From Desulfatitalea sp. UBA4791 (GTDB lineage Bacteria; Desulfobacterota; Desulfobacteria; Desulfobacterales; Desulfosarcinaceae): a stretch of 11,667 nt of DNA. The position numbers and the translations under genes are program-made. Where the stretch lies: contig DHGT01000082.1 of assembly GCA_002402905.1 (NCBI GenBank), positions 1 through 11,667 of the forward strand, read 5' to 3'. This document shows positions 1-7,035 of this stretch, piece by piece (position 1 is the stretch's first letter; every line of letters starts with the position of its first letter). A model generated the notes under the pieces. The model was not told the origin of the DNA and searched no databases. It was given only the letters and a program-made list of their open reading frames with translations.

Positions 1-87
1 CGAGTACGACGTGGACTTATCGGGCATAGAATTATCTTGGCGCTTATGGGGGAAGACCCCGCCCCGAATTCAATCAGCGACAGGTCA

Positions 88-1788
88 TCAGAAGCGCGAA
101 GAAGAGAGCGATCTGTCGGCCTGGGCCCAGGCCTGGGCATAGGACTGCTGCATCTGCCGGGCTTCGGCATCGCGCCCCTGGGCCTTCAGGCTTTGCCAGA
201 GCCCATGGAGCGAATAGCCATTGTTCCGGTACCGTTTCAAATCCTGCCAGTAAACGACTTCCGCTTCGGCCGGGCGACCGGCTTCGATCAGGACGGCCCC
301 CAAAGTATGGCGTACCGGGTAGTACCAGTCCGGCGGTTCGTTGTACATCAGGCTGTCTTCCAGTCGCACGGCCCGATCCAGGTGGCCGATGGCGGCTTCG
401 AACCGCTTCTGCTTGGCCGCCAGCTCACCGGCCAGTACCTCGCTGGCGATGGTCAGTAAGGTCGGGGCATTGCCGAAACCGACCATCTCATGGCCGGACT
501 CGGGATCCATGGCGATGGCCTGCAGAGTTTCGAGTTCTTTTTGGGCGCTTTTGTATCGGTCAGTATGCGTGTAGGCCATTCCGCGGGCGTAGTGCCAGAT
601 GCCGGTCATATAGCGCCACTTGGCGGGCGGCCGGGGTTCCTCCAGCACTTGATCCCACTGCCCGAAGCGCACCAGTGCAAAAAGCGGCATGCTGGCGAAG
701 GTCTGGTACAAGCCCCATGTGTTATGGGAGAAGTCGGCGGGTACCTTCGAAGCCACCTTGCGGGCGGCTTCCAGCGCCTTTTCCTGGTGGCCCATCATCA
801 GCGCAGCCCAGGCCTGGAAGTGGATGTTGTGCGGATAGTACCCCAAAGGATAGATGCCCTGGGCGCGGCATTGGACCAGGTAGTTCTCGTCGGCCTTGGC
901 CGCCTGGCCGTTGAGTTCGAACGATTCGGCGAAGCGGCCCAGTTGCATATAGACGTGGGTGGGCATGTGCACCAGATGGCCGGCCCCAGGCGTTAATCCC
1001 CGCAAGCGGTCCGCAGCGGCCGCCCCGCGCTCCGCGTCCACCGCTTCGACGGCATGGATGTAGTAGTGCAGCGCGCCCTCATGTTGCGGGTCGCGCCGCA
1101 TGACCCCTTCCAGTGTGGACAGAATTTCCGGTGTGCGTGCCTTGGGCCGGCCGTCCCGGGTCCAGTAATTCCAGGGAGACTGATTCATCAAGGCCGCCGC
1201 GTAGAGCGTGGCCACGTCATTGTCTTCGGGGTATCGGATGTGCACCTGCTTCATGGCGTCGGCATAGGCGGCGTCCAGGGCCGCCCGATCGGCCGGCGGG
1301 TTTGCTGCGTAACGTTGGGCCAAAGCGACGATGAGGCTGCTCTCTTTGGCCGTCACCTTCTCTTTGAGGCCCACTGCCATCTGAATGGCTTCATAGGCCT
1401 GGGGCGCCACCTCGGCGGACATGGGCAGATTCAGATTGGGGCCCAGCACCAGCGCCCAGCCCCAGTAGGCCATGGCCGCGTCGGGATCGTGCCGGGCGGC
1501 CTCCTTGAAGCTGCGCAATGCCTCCTGGTGATTGAATGCATAGGTCAGACGAAGCCCCTGATCAAAAAAGTACTGGGCCTGTTCCGACCGGGTCGTGATC
1601 GGCATATGGGTGTCTCCGATGTCGGTCAGCACGGGTGCAATCGGCTCGTCGGCCGTTTTCGGATCGGCCTTCAGGGCGCGCGGGTCATGGCTGGCCACAT
1701 GCAGGGAACTGGCCCATGTGGTTGTCGTGAATAGGACTATCGACAGCAATGCCCCATACAGGGCCATATGTTTAAGTTTACCGTTCAT
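88..1788 (-). CDS. Secreted TPR-repeat protein with conserved histidine motifs
   Basis: A 566-residue protein. Residues 1-26 form a Sec signal peptide (basic start, hydrophobic core, TWA|SS cleavage), so the mature protein should be periplasmic or secreted. The body is helical and TPR-like; clear units include about 71-104 (FFDQGLRLTYAFNHQEAL) and about 459-475. Three histidine clusters stand out: HYYIH (241-245), HLVHMPTH (271-278) and HNIH (320-323). I know this arrangement from a family of long bacterial TPR proteins of unknown function, and infer only that it may bind a ligand or metal. The ATG at 1788 is chosen because GGAGG lies 7 bases upstream; an in-frame ATG at 1821 has no comparable SD and would precede the signal peptide with 11 extra residues. 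It is probably transcribed alone from the promoter at 2071-2099. No enzymatic motif is visible. Confidence 0.85.
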   Translation of the reverse strand: MNGKLKHMALYGALLSIVLFTTTTWASSLHVASHDPRALKADPKTADEPIAPVLTDIGDTHMPITTRSEQAQYFFDQGLRLTYAFNHQEALRSFKEAARHDPDAAMAYWGWALVLGPNLNLPMSAEVAPQAYEAIQMAVGLKEKVTAKESSLIVALAQRYAANPPADRAALDAAYADAMKQVHIRYPEDNDVATLYAAALMNQSPWNYWTRDGRPKARTPEILSTLEGVMRRDPQHEGALHYYIHAVEAVDAERGAAAADRLRGLTPGAGHLVHMPTHVYMQLGRFAESFELNGQAAKADENYLVQCRAQGIYPLGYYPHNIHFQAWAALMMGHQEKALEAARKVASKVPADFSHNTWGLYQTFASMPLFALVRFGQWDQVLEEPRPPAKWRYMTGIWHYARGMAYTHTDRYKSAQKELETLQAIAMDPESGHEMVGFGNAPTLLTIASEVLAGELAAKQKRFEAAIGHLDRAVRLEDSLMYNEPPDWYYPVRHTLGAVLIEAGRPAEAEVVYWQDLKRYRNNGYSLHGLWQSLKAQGRDAEARQMQQSYAQAWAQADRSLSSSRF

Positions 1789-2070
1789 ATCACTACCTCC
1801 CATCTCGCCACCGCATCGCATGCACGGTGGGATGTCTCAATTGGCAAAAGCCCGGATCCTCGATGTCGGTGGGCGGTCCACCGCGACCTCAGGGCCGTGT
1901 CACAGGTATGTTTCGTCGGATCGCTCAGGCGAGCGGTCACCTCGGGGAGATCGGTGGGATTCAGGGGGAGCGGGATCGTTTAGAACACCAGCATGAACGA
2001 TGCTGCAGATGGTATGGATTCACTAGTGGAGAACAAACATCCCTGGGCACCACCACACCCGGTGTCGCAT
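1789..2070 (-). other. Long untranslated leader / intergenic region before the TPR gene
   Basis: The gap between the lipoprotein stop (2171) and the TPR start (1788) is 382 bases with no credible gene. Short open frames on the + strand have neither SD nor protein-like composition. If the promoter at 2071-2099 is used, about 275 bases are transcribed untranslated. Short hairpins are visible: CAGCAT/ATGCTG with a 5-base loop (1989-2005), CGCTC/GAGCG (1922-1935) and GCGG/CCGC (1873-1884). None is followed by a U-tract and I recognise no riboswitch class. Confidence 0.4.
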
Positions 2071-2099
2071 AGGTTAAAACGGGTTGGGCCGGCTGTCAA
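2071..2099 (-). promoter_or_regulatory. Sigma-70-type promoter for the TPR gene
   Basis: On the minus strand a perfect -35 box TTGACA (2094-2099) is followed after exactly 17 bases by TAACCT (2071-2076). That hexamer keeps the three most conserved -10 positions (T1, A2, T6). Transcription would start near 2064 and read into the TPR gene. The assignment rests on the motif only. Confidence 0.45.
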
Positions 2100-2170
2100 A
2101 GCGGTTGCCGTGAATTTTCAGGACGGGATCGCACGATGTTCATCGGGGTTGCGATGGACGCGGCCGGGCG

Positions 2171-2800
2171 TTATTCTTTCAGGTTTTTTTGCTGCATTCT
2201 GGCGATGCGCAATGCATCTTTGATTTCCGTGTTGCCGGGGTCGATCTCCAGAAGCGTCTCCCACAAGGCGACGGCCTCATCGAGATCGCCATTGCGATAG
2301 GCTTCGAACCCCTTTTTGGCAATGCATTTTTTGCAATTGGTCAGGTTTTCATCGAGATCGGTGGCGTCGAACGAGAGCGTCCCACCGAGCCGCTGGAACC
2401 TTGAATAGTTTTCCAGCAAAAGATGGTAATCCCGGCCAGCGGAAACACAATCCTGCTGATCCATGGCTTGCCGGGCGACGGATCTGATTTTTTCCACGCT
2501 GGCCGTATAGTCTTGCAGCAGTTGCCGATCCTGGAGGGCACTGCGCTGCGCCGTGTCATACAGGTCGAGGGCTTTCTGGTACCGGCCCGCATCCATCTGT
2601 TTTTGAGCCAGGTCGGCCGCCGGGATCGGTGCTCGGACCGATCCATCAGCGGATGGCCGCGAGACCTCTTCGGCGGGCGCCGGTGGCGGCTCCACGCCTG
2701 TTTGAGGTGATACCCGCTCTCTTAACTGCGCACACGACCAGATGGCCGGCAAAAGCAGCACAATGAGCAGGAACACTATGTGGCGGGCGGTAGGGGTCAT
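2171..2800 (-). CDS. TPR-containing lipoprotein coupled to the HD-GYP gene
   Basis: A 209-residue protein. The N-terminus is a lipoprotein signal: a hydrophobic run at 8-19 then PAIWSC with Cys23 as the likely lipidated residue. Trp at -2 makes the lipobox non-ideal, so lipidation is probable rather than certain. A Pro/Ala-rich linker (about 33-60) leads to a TPR-like helix pair at 61-94 (LAQKQMDAGRYQKALDLYD) and a second at about 163-190 (GFEAYRNGDLDEAVALWETL), with a CKKC pair at 156-159 just before it. Asp or other residues after Cys23 do not settle inner versus outer membrane sorting; residue +2 is Ala. Its ATG overlaps the HD-GYP stop by 4 bases (ATGA), a classic translational-coupling arrangement, so the two products probably work together at the envelope. 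Exact function is unknown; an assembly or partner-binding role is inferred from TPR proteins in general. Confidence 0.82.
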   Translation of the reverse strand: MTPTARHIVFLLIVLLLPAIWSCAQLRERVSPQTGVEPPPAPAEEVSRPSADGSVRAPIPAADLAQKQMDAGRYQKALDLYDTAQRSALQDRQLLQDYTASVEKIRSVARQAMDQQDCVSAGRDYHLLLENYSRFQRLGGTLSFDATDLDENLTNCKKCIAKKGFEAYRNGDLDEAVALWETLLEIDPGNTEIKDALRIARMQQKNLKE

Positions 2801-4254
2801 CCGGCGGCCCTCACGACATAGAGGGGCGCATGCTGGTCACGGCCCTTTTTCATCAATTCAAGGAATACCCGGGCCAGGTCAGGGCGGAATTGTGCCCCCG
2901 ACTGGCGTTCAATTTCGCGCAGCGCTTCCTCTTTGCGCAGCGCCTTGCGGTAGGGGCGGTTCGACGTCATGGCGTCATATGCATCCGCTATGGTGATGAT
3001 CGCGGCGAACAGCGGGATATCGTCACCGGCCAGCCCGTCCGGGTAGCCCTTGCCGTTGTGCCATTCGTGGTGATGCAGGGTCGAAGGAATGTATTTGGCC
3101 AGCGAGGGCGCCCAACTGAGGATGGATGCGCCGTATTCCACGTGTCGCATCATTTCCCTGTACTCGATGCGGTTGAGTTTGTCCGCTTTGAGCAGGATGG
3201 CGTCCGGCGTTTTGATTTTTCCCACATCGTGAAAAAGGCAGGCGATCTCCAGGTCTCGCAACTCCTCTCTGGCCAGGCCGATCTCCTTGCCGATGAGCAG
3301 CGAATACTTGGCCACCCGGGCGCTGTGACCATGGGTGTAGGTGTCTCTCGCATCGATGGCTGCAGCCACCACTTTCACGATGGAGACATAGGCCTCTTCG
3401 AGATCCTGGGCATACTTGGTCAGTTTGCCCCGTTGCTGGGCGATCAATGCCGACATCTCGTTGAAGTTGCGGGTCAGTTTGCCCAGTTCATCCTGGGAGT
3501 AGATCCGGAGGGGGCTCTCTCCGGTCCCATGCTTCAATTCCTCGACACCTGCGGCGAGCTCCTTGATGGGTTTGATCAAGAAGGAGGCCAGCAACGAACT
3601 GGCGAATATGCCCAGAACGACGATGATGCCGAAGACGATGGATATCATGCGGCCGACCCTGCTTTGCGCTTCCAGCAAAACGGACTTGTTCATGCCCACG
3701 ACCACGCTGCCCATCAATTTTTTCATAAAGACGATGGGGCATGATATTTCAAAAATCGTTCCCGATGCATTCGACAGCTCATTCACGGTGACGCCGTCGG
3801 CGCCTTGACGGTAAAGCCGACCCTGGCAGGCGGGCATGCTCTCCCCGATGATCGGTTTTTCGCTGTGGACGATCGTCTTCATAGTCGTATCGACGATGTA
3901 CACGTAAGGCATGTCGTCGTTGGAGGACTTGCTCTGATAGACGAGATTGTCCAGGCCCAGCAGATCCTTGGAGAGCAGGCTGTACCCTGCGGCGGCGGCG
4001 ATGCTTTTGCCCACCGATTCCCCCCTTTTGAGGATCTCGTTCAGGATATAGTTGTTCATGATCTGAACGGTGATGAGGCTGAGAACGAAGGAGGTGGAGG
4101 TCAGCAACAAGACCACGAAAAAGGCGATTTTGAATCGGAGGCTGGCCGAACGGCATCGCCGCGCCGCCAACCGCAAAGCGGTCCGACCAGGCTTGAGGTA
4201 TGCGCTTAAACAAGCAACTGCCTTACCAATGGATGAACCCATGCCCGCAATCAC
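2797..4254 (-). CDS. Membrane HD-GYP domain protein (sensor-HAMP-HD-GYP)
   Basis: Counting from an upstream GTG at 4272 (491 residues), the order is: TM1 about 49-71; periplasmic sensor region about 72-208; TM2 about 209-233; HAMP about 231-283; HD-GYP about 303-475. The HD-GYP core looks intact: HD at 348-349, H377, HHHE at 400-403, GYPDG at 409-413 and D430/D433. Family knowledge: such domains hydrolyse cyclic-di-GMP to pGpG or GMP, so it probably lowers c-di-GMP in response to a periplasmic cue. Start choice: AGGGAG lies 6 bases before the GTG at 4254, which I prefer (485 residues); ATG at 4242 and GTG at 4272 are alternatives. The gene is first of a two-gene operon with the lipoprotein, preceded by a near-consensus FliA promoter, which suggests expression with late flagellar genes. 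Catalytic activity has to be tested, since some HD-GYP proteins only bind. Confidence 0.93.
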   Translation of the reverse strand: MIAGMGSSIGKAVACLSAYLKPGRTALRLAARRCRSASLRFKIAFFVVLLLTSTSFVLSLITVQIMNNYILNEILKRGESVGKSIAAAAGYSLLSKDLLGLDNLVYQSKSSNDDMPYVYIVDTTMKTIVHSEKPIIGESMPACQGRLYRQGADGVTVNELSNASGTIFEISCPIVFMKKLMGSVVVGMNKSVLLEAQSRVGRMISIVFGIIVVLGIFASSLLASFLIKPIKELAAGVEELKHGTGESPLRIYSQDELGKLTRNFNEMSALIAQQRGKLTKYAQDLEEAYVSIVKVVAAAIDARDTYTHGHSARVAKYSLLIGKEIGLAREELRDLEIACLFHDVGKIKTPDAILLKADKLNRIEYREMMRHVEYGASILSWAPSLAKYIPSTLHHHEWHNGKGYPDGLAGDDIPLFAAIITIADAYDAMTSNRPYRKALRKEEALREIERQSGAQFRPDLARVFLELMKKGRDQHAPLYVVRAAG

Positions 4255-4495
4255 TGTCCTCTCCCTCCGCACCCGATCTTTTCAGACGTATGCAAAACAT
4301 GGTATCGGCCTTTTCAGGGAGAACTTTAACCGTATCGGCGGCGAGCCGCAGCATGCCATCGGGTGAGTCAATGCCTCTTTGGGTCTCCTTGGGCCTCCTG
4401 GCCGCTTTTTGTCGCTGATCCGAAAAAATGGCTTTTCCGATCGGCCGTCATGAGTTTATGTTATGGCAATTGCAGACCGACAGGGCAGGCGCACA
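4255..4495. other. Divergent promoter region between HD-GYP and L,D-transpeptidase genes
   Basis: A 241-base divergent region without a gene. The minus-strand side carries the FliA-type promoter. For the + strand transpeptidase the best -10 candidate is TATGTT (4457-4462), but the hexamer 17 bases upstream (TTTCCG) is poor, so its promoter is unresolved. Some short in-frame + strand reading is possible here, but it has no SD and no protein-like character. Confidence 0.4.
4302..4328 (-). promoter_or_regulatory. Sigma-28 (FliA) flagellar-class promoter
   Basis: On the minus strand TAAAGTTC (4321-4328), an 11-base spacer (4310-4320) and GCCGATAC (4302-4309) match the FliA consensus TAAAGTTT-N11-GCCGATAA at 14 of 16 positions with exact spacing. 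Transcription would start around 4295, giving a leader of about 40 bases to the GTG at 4254. No comparable sigma-70 promoter is seen upstream of this gene. Confidence 0.7.
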
Positions 4496-4990
4496 ATGAA
4501 ACCTTCGATGATAATCTGGACCGTCCTCCTATTGATCCTCATGCCATTCTCCGCTTTTGGCCATGAACAGGCCGATTTGGTTCTGGTCGTCAAATCCAGG
4601 GCCAAACTGTACCTGATGAAAAATGGAAAGATGATGGATGCGTATCGGGTTGCGCTCGGCGCTGAACCCAGGGGACAGAAGCTGCAGGAAGGCGATCAGC
4701 GCACGCCGGAGGGGCGATACATCCTCGATTATAAAAAAGAAGACAGTGCATTTTATAAGGCCATTCACATATCCTATCCCAATGCGGCGGACATGCGCAG
4801 AGCCAAGGAGATGGGGGTGGAGCCCGGTGGCATGATCATGATCCACGGGCATAAGAGTGGTTTTGAGTGGCTATCCCGGCTGAAAGAGCCGTATCACTGG
4901 ACAGACGGTTGCATCGCGGTGTCCAACAGCGCCATGGATGAAATCTGGGAGGCGGTAACGGTCGGCACGCCTATTATCATCAGACCCTGA
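4496..4990 (+). CDS. Periplasmic L,D-transpeptidase (YkuD family)
   Basis: A 164-residue protein. Residues 1-22 are a Sec signal peptide (MKPSMIIWTVLLLILMPFSA, then FG|HEQ). The rest is a single YkuD/ErfK domain with no LysM or peptidoglycan-binding module: an N-terminal strand LVLVVKSRAKLYL (28-40), H118 in MIMIHGHKSG and the catalytic motif TDGCIAVSN with Cys139. Family knowledge: such enzymes act on meso-diaminopimelate-containing peptide stems, forming 3-3 crosslinks, attaching proteins to murein, or cleaving such links; the TDGCIA form is typical of the small YafK-like branch. Which reaction this one performs cannot be read from the sequence. ATG 4496 is preferred because it directly starts the signal peptide and has a weak AGG 6 bases upstream; ATG 4463 has no SD and would add 11 polar residues. 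It is transcribed divergently from HD-GYP and ends before a hairpin terminator. Confidence 0.9.
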   Translation: MKPSMIIWTVLLLILMPFSAFGHEQADLVLVVKSRAKLYLMKNGKMMDAYRVALGAEPRGQKLQEGDQRTPEGRYILDYKKEDSAFYKAIHISYPNAADMRRAKEMGVEPGGMIMIHGHKSGFEWLSRLKEPYHWTDGCIAVSNSAMDEIWEAVTVGTPIIIRP

Positions 4991-5040
4991 ACCGGATGTT
5001 GTATCGCTGAGGCGAGAATTTTCGGCCTGACCCCGAGGTG

Positions 5041-5068
5041 CGGCGCAGCGGATGCGCCGAGCGTTTTT
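5041..5068 (+). terminator. Intrinsic terminator after the L,D-transpeptidase gene
   Basis: A perfect 7-bp stem CGGCGCA/TGCGCCG (5041-5047 with 5053-5059), 5-base loop, then AGCG and five T. It lies 50 bases after the + strand stop, in the 83-base gap between convergent genes. The four bases between stem and T-run make it a moderate match. On the minus strand no T-run follows, so it serves the + strand gene. Confidence 0.55.
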
Positions 5069-5073
5069 CAAGA

Positions 5074-7035
5074 TTAGCGCCAGCGGCCCCCATTGCCGTG
5101 ATTGTCCGGTGCACCCCGCCAGGATCCCCGACCCTGGCGCGAAGGGGCTTCGTTCCGGTTGGCGTTTCCCGATCGATAATCCCCACGGGTTTCGCTCCGA
5201 GGTTCTTTTTGTTCTCCTGAACCCGTTCTCGAATCTTCTTTTTTATAGAATTTAGGCGGCCCGGATTGAGGCCGCGTCGTTTGCGGGGTCCGGGTCACCC
5301 GCGGCCCGCGCGTTTCAGGTGGCTGTTGGCGAACGTTGGGGGCGGTGGCGGGCGGCGTTCGGGGTGGTGTGCGCATCTCGGGCGTCCGGGAAGGGCGCAC
5401 CGGTGACTGGCGTCTATCGTCAGGCGATGTGATGCGCGGCGTTTGGGGCCGATCCATTCGGGAAGGTTCACCGCGGCCGTGGTTCGTCTTCACGGCTTCA
5501 GGAGAACGTCCGGATGCGGTGGCGGGCTGACGTGGCGCGGCCGAAGGCGAATGAACGGTTGTGCGATCCCTGCGTCCGTCGGAGTGGGGCGGCGTGGCGA
5601 TAGCCGGTTTGGCCGGTGAATGGGCTCGGCGATAGTCGACCACGGGGCGCTTCACGTATTTTTCCGGCGGGCGCGGGCCGAGCTGACGGCTGGGCACAAA
5701 GCCGGCGCTGGACGCGGTGACCCTGGGCGCCGCGTGCAGGGGGCGCAGGCGGTGCGTATCTGCCTTGACCCGATGGGCCTTGCCGATGGGACCGCGGCCA
5801 AAATGATCCCGGTGGACCACCACCGTGCCGTTTCTGATTTTCGTGTTGCGGTAGACGTTGATGTTTTGGACGTTGACCACGGTATGGTGATGGACGGCCC
5901 GATTGTTCACGTACCGGGGTCCTGCCCAACCGCCCCACCAGGGCCGGTGGATGAAGCCAGGCCTGCCCCACCAGGGTATCAGTGGTTCCCCCCACCCGAG
6001 TGACACCCATCCGACGGACGATGCACCGATGCCGATGCTGACCTGTACGCCGGGAACCCCGAAAAATGCCACCAGCGCGGGCGCATAGGGCGGACGCACA
6101 ATCCGCGGGCCGGGTGCCCAGCACCAATAGCTGTTCACGTAGACCCAGCGGCCGTAGTGATACGGGGCCCAACCCCATGGGGCGCTGTCCACCCACGTCC
6201 AGCCGTAAAATGGATCGCGCACCCAGGCACCGGTGCTGTAGGGGACCCATCCGGCCGCGACGCCTCTGGGCATCCAGACCGGACCGTAGGTGGGTACGAC
6301 CCGCCAGGTGCCGTAGCGGTCGAGGTCGCTCAGGCCGTAGACATCCGATGAGACGTAACGTGCGCTTTCCGAATCGATCAGTTCATCGGTGCGGGCATAG
6401 TTCCACTGGTCCCAATCGTCCAGCGGCGGTGCGGTGCGAGAGGTGATCTGCGCGTTTGGGGCGCCGTGGATGGTCACCGAGGTATTGGTGCCGACCGGAA
6501 TGGTTTCGCCGCTTTCCGTGACGAGCGTCCCCCTGCCGGCCCGGTGGGTACTCAACGTGGTTTGTGCTTCGTCCACATCCAGGCGGAAATATCCCTCGGT
6601 GTCGACTTTAAAGGCGGCATGTGGCGTCTCCACGGCCACCATCTGCCCGGAACCCATCGCGCGCAGATCCAGGGCGATACGGCCGGTCGTTACTCTGAAC
6701 TGGAGGAAATCGGGTTCCTGGCTCTCCAGCCCGATCTGCGTGTCCGGGCCGCTGCGGACGAACGCCCGGGAACCGATTTGCAGCTCCAGGTTACCTTCGC
6801 CCTCGACATAGAGTTGATCGCCGGGCGCCAGGGCGGTGTTGATTTGCGCCGCGACCCAATCGTCGGCACCGGGCCGCCAGTACGAGGTTCGTCCCTCGAC
6901 GAAACTGAGGCGTGGCGGTGTGCGGCCGATCTCATCGGTTTGCGCCTCCTGGGCCATGCTCCCATGAACCATCGGCATGCCCGGGAGTGCCAGGAAACAT
7001 GCCATTGCCAACATGAGTGTCAGTGTTGCCCGCAT
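5074..7035 (-). CDS. FecR-like/DUF6600 secreted protein with Arg/Pro-rich tail
   Basis: A 653-residue protein. Residues 1-28 are a signal peptide ending near GSMAQ. Residues about 40-195 are a FecR-like beta fold (GDQLYVEGEGNLELQIGSRA; later RVTTGRIALDL and VETPHAAFKVDTEG). Residues about 240-345 form the Trp/Tyr-rich DUF6600 block, with repeats such as GWVPYSTGAWVRDPFYGWTW and APWGWAPYHYGRW. From about 455 to the end the chain is low-complexity, rich in Arg, Pro, Thr, Ser and Gly, probably disordered and strongly basic. Family knowledge: proteins of this architecture are common envelope proteins in deltaproteobacteria with no settled function. It is unlike true FecR, because there is no N-terminal cytoplasmic anti-sigma part and no sigma factor gene is adjacent. 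The ATG at 7035 has AAGGAG 9 bases upstream. It has no clear terminator of its own. Confidence 0.85.
   Translation of the reverse strand: MRATLTLMLAMACFLALPGMPMVHGSMAQEAQTDEIGRTPPRLSFVEGRTSYWRPGADDWVAAQINTALAPGDQLYVEGEGNLELQIGSRAFVRSGPDTQIGLESQEPDFLQFRVTTGRIALDLRAMGSGQMVAVETPHAAFKVDTEGYFRLDVDEAQTTLSTHRAGRGTLVTESGETIPVGTNTSVTIHGAPNAQITSRTAPPLDDWDQWNYARTDELIDSESARYVSSDVYGLSDLDRYGTWRVVPTYGPVWMPRGVAAGWVPYSTGAWVRDPFYGWTWVDSAPWGWAPYHYGRWVYVNSYWCWAPGPRIVRPPYAPALVAFFGVPGVQVSIGIGASSVGWVSLGWGEPLIPWWGRPGFIHRPWWGGWAGPRYVNNRAVHHHTVVNVQNINVYRNTKIRNGTVVVHRDHFGRGPIGKAHRVKADTHRLRPLHAAPRVTASSAGFVPSRQLGPRPPEKYVKRPVVDYRRAHSPAKPAIATPPHSDGRRDRTTVHSPSAAPRQPATASGRSPEAVKTNHGRGEPSRMDRPQTPRITSPDDRRQSPVRPSRTPEMRTPPRTPPATAPNVRQQPPETRGPRVTRTPQTTRPQSGPPKFYKKEDSRTGSGEQKEPRSETRGDYRSGNANRNEAPSRQGRGSWRGAPDNHGNGGRWR

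Noticed and set aside
1..87. Terminator downstream of the first TPR gene
   Set aside because: On the minus strand GGGG-TCTT-CCCC forms a short stem but no T-run follows.
1789..2070. Riboswitch in the TPR gene leader
   Set aside because: Only short unrelated hairpins are visible and none matches a class I can recognise.
2830..3744. Long + strand open frame opposite the HD-GYP gene
   Set aside because: It is antisense to an intact HD-GYP domain, has no SD and has a composition typical of a complementary-strand shadow. The same applies to 1054-1734, 490-996 and 6466-7113 on the + strand.
4255..4380. Sigma-54 promoter upstream of HD-GYP
   Set aside because: No GG-N10-GC pair with the right flanks is present; the FliA match is far better.
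5498..6250. Overlapping minus-strand frame within the FecR/DUF6600 gene
   Set aside because: It is out of frame with the clear Trp-rich domain and arises from GC-rich repetitive codons.
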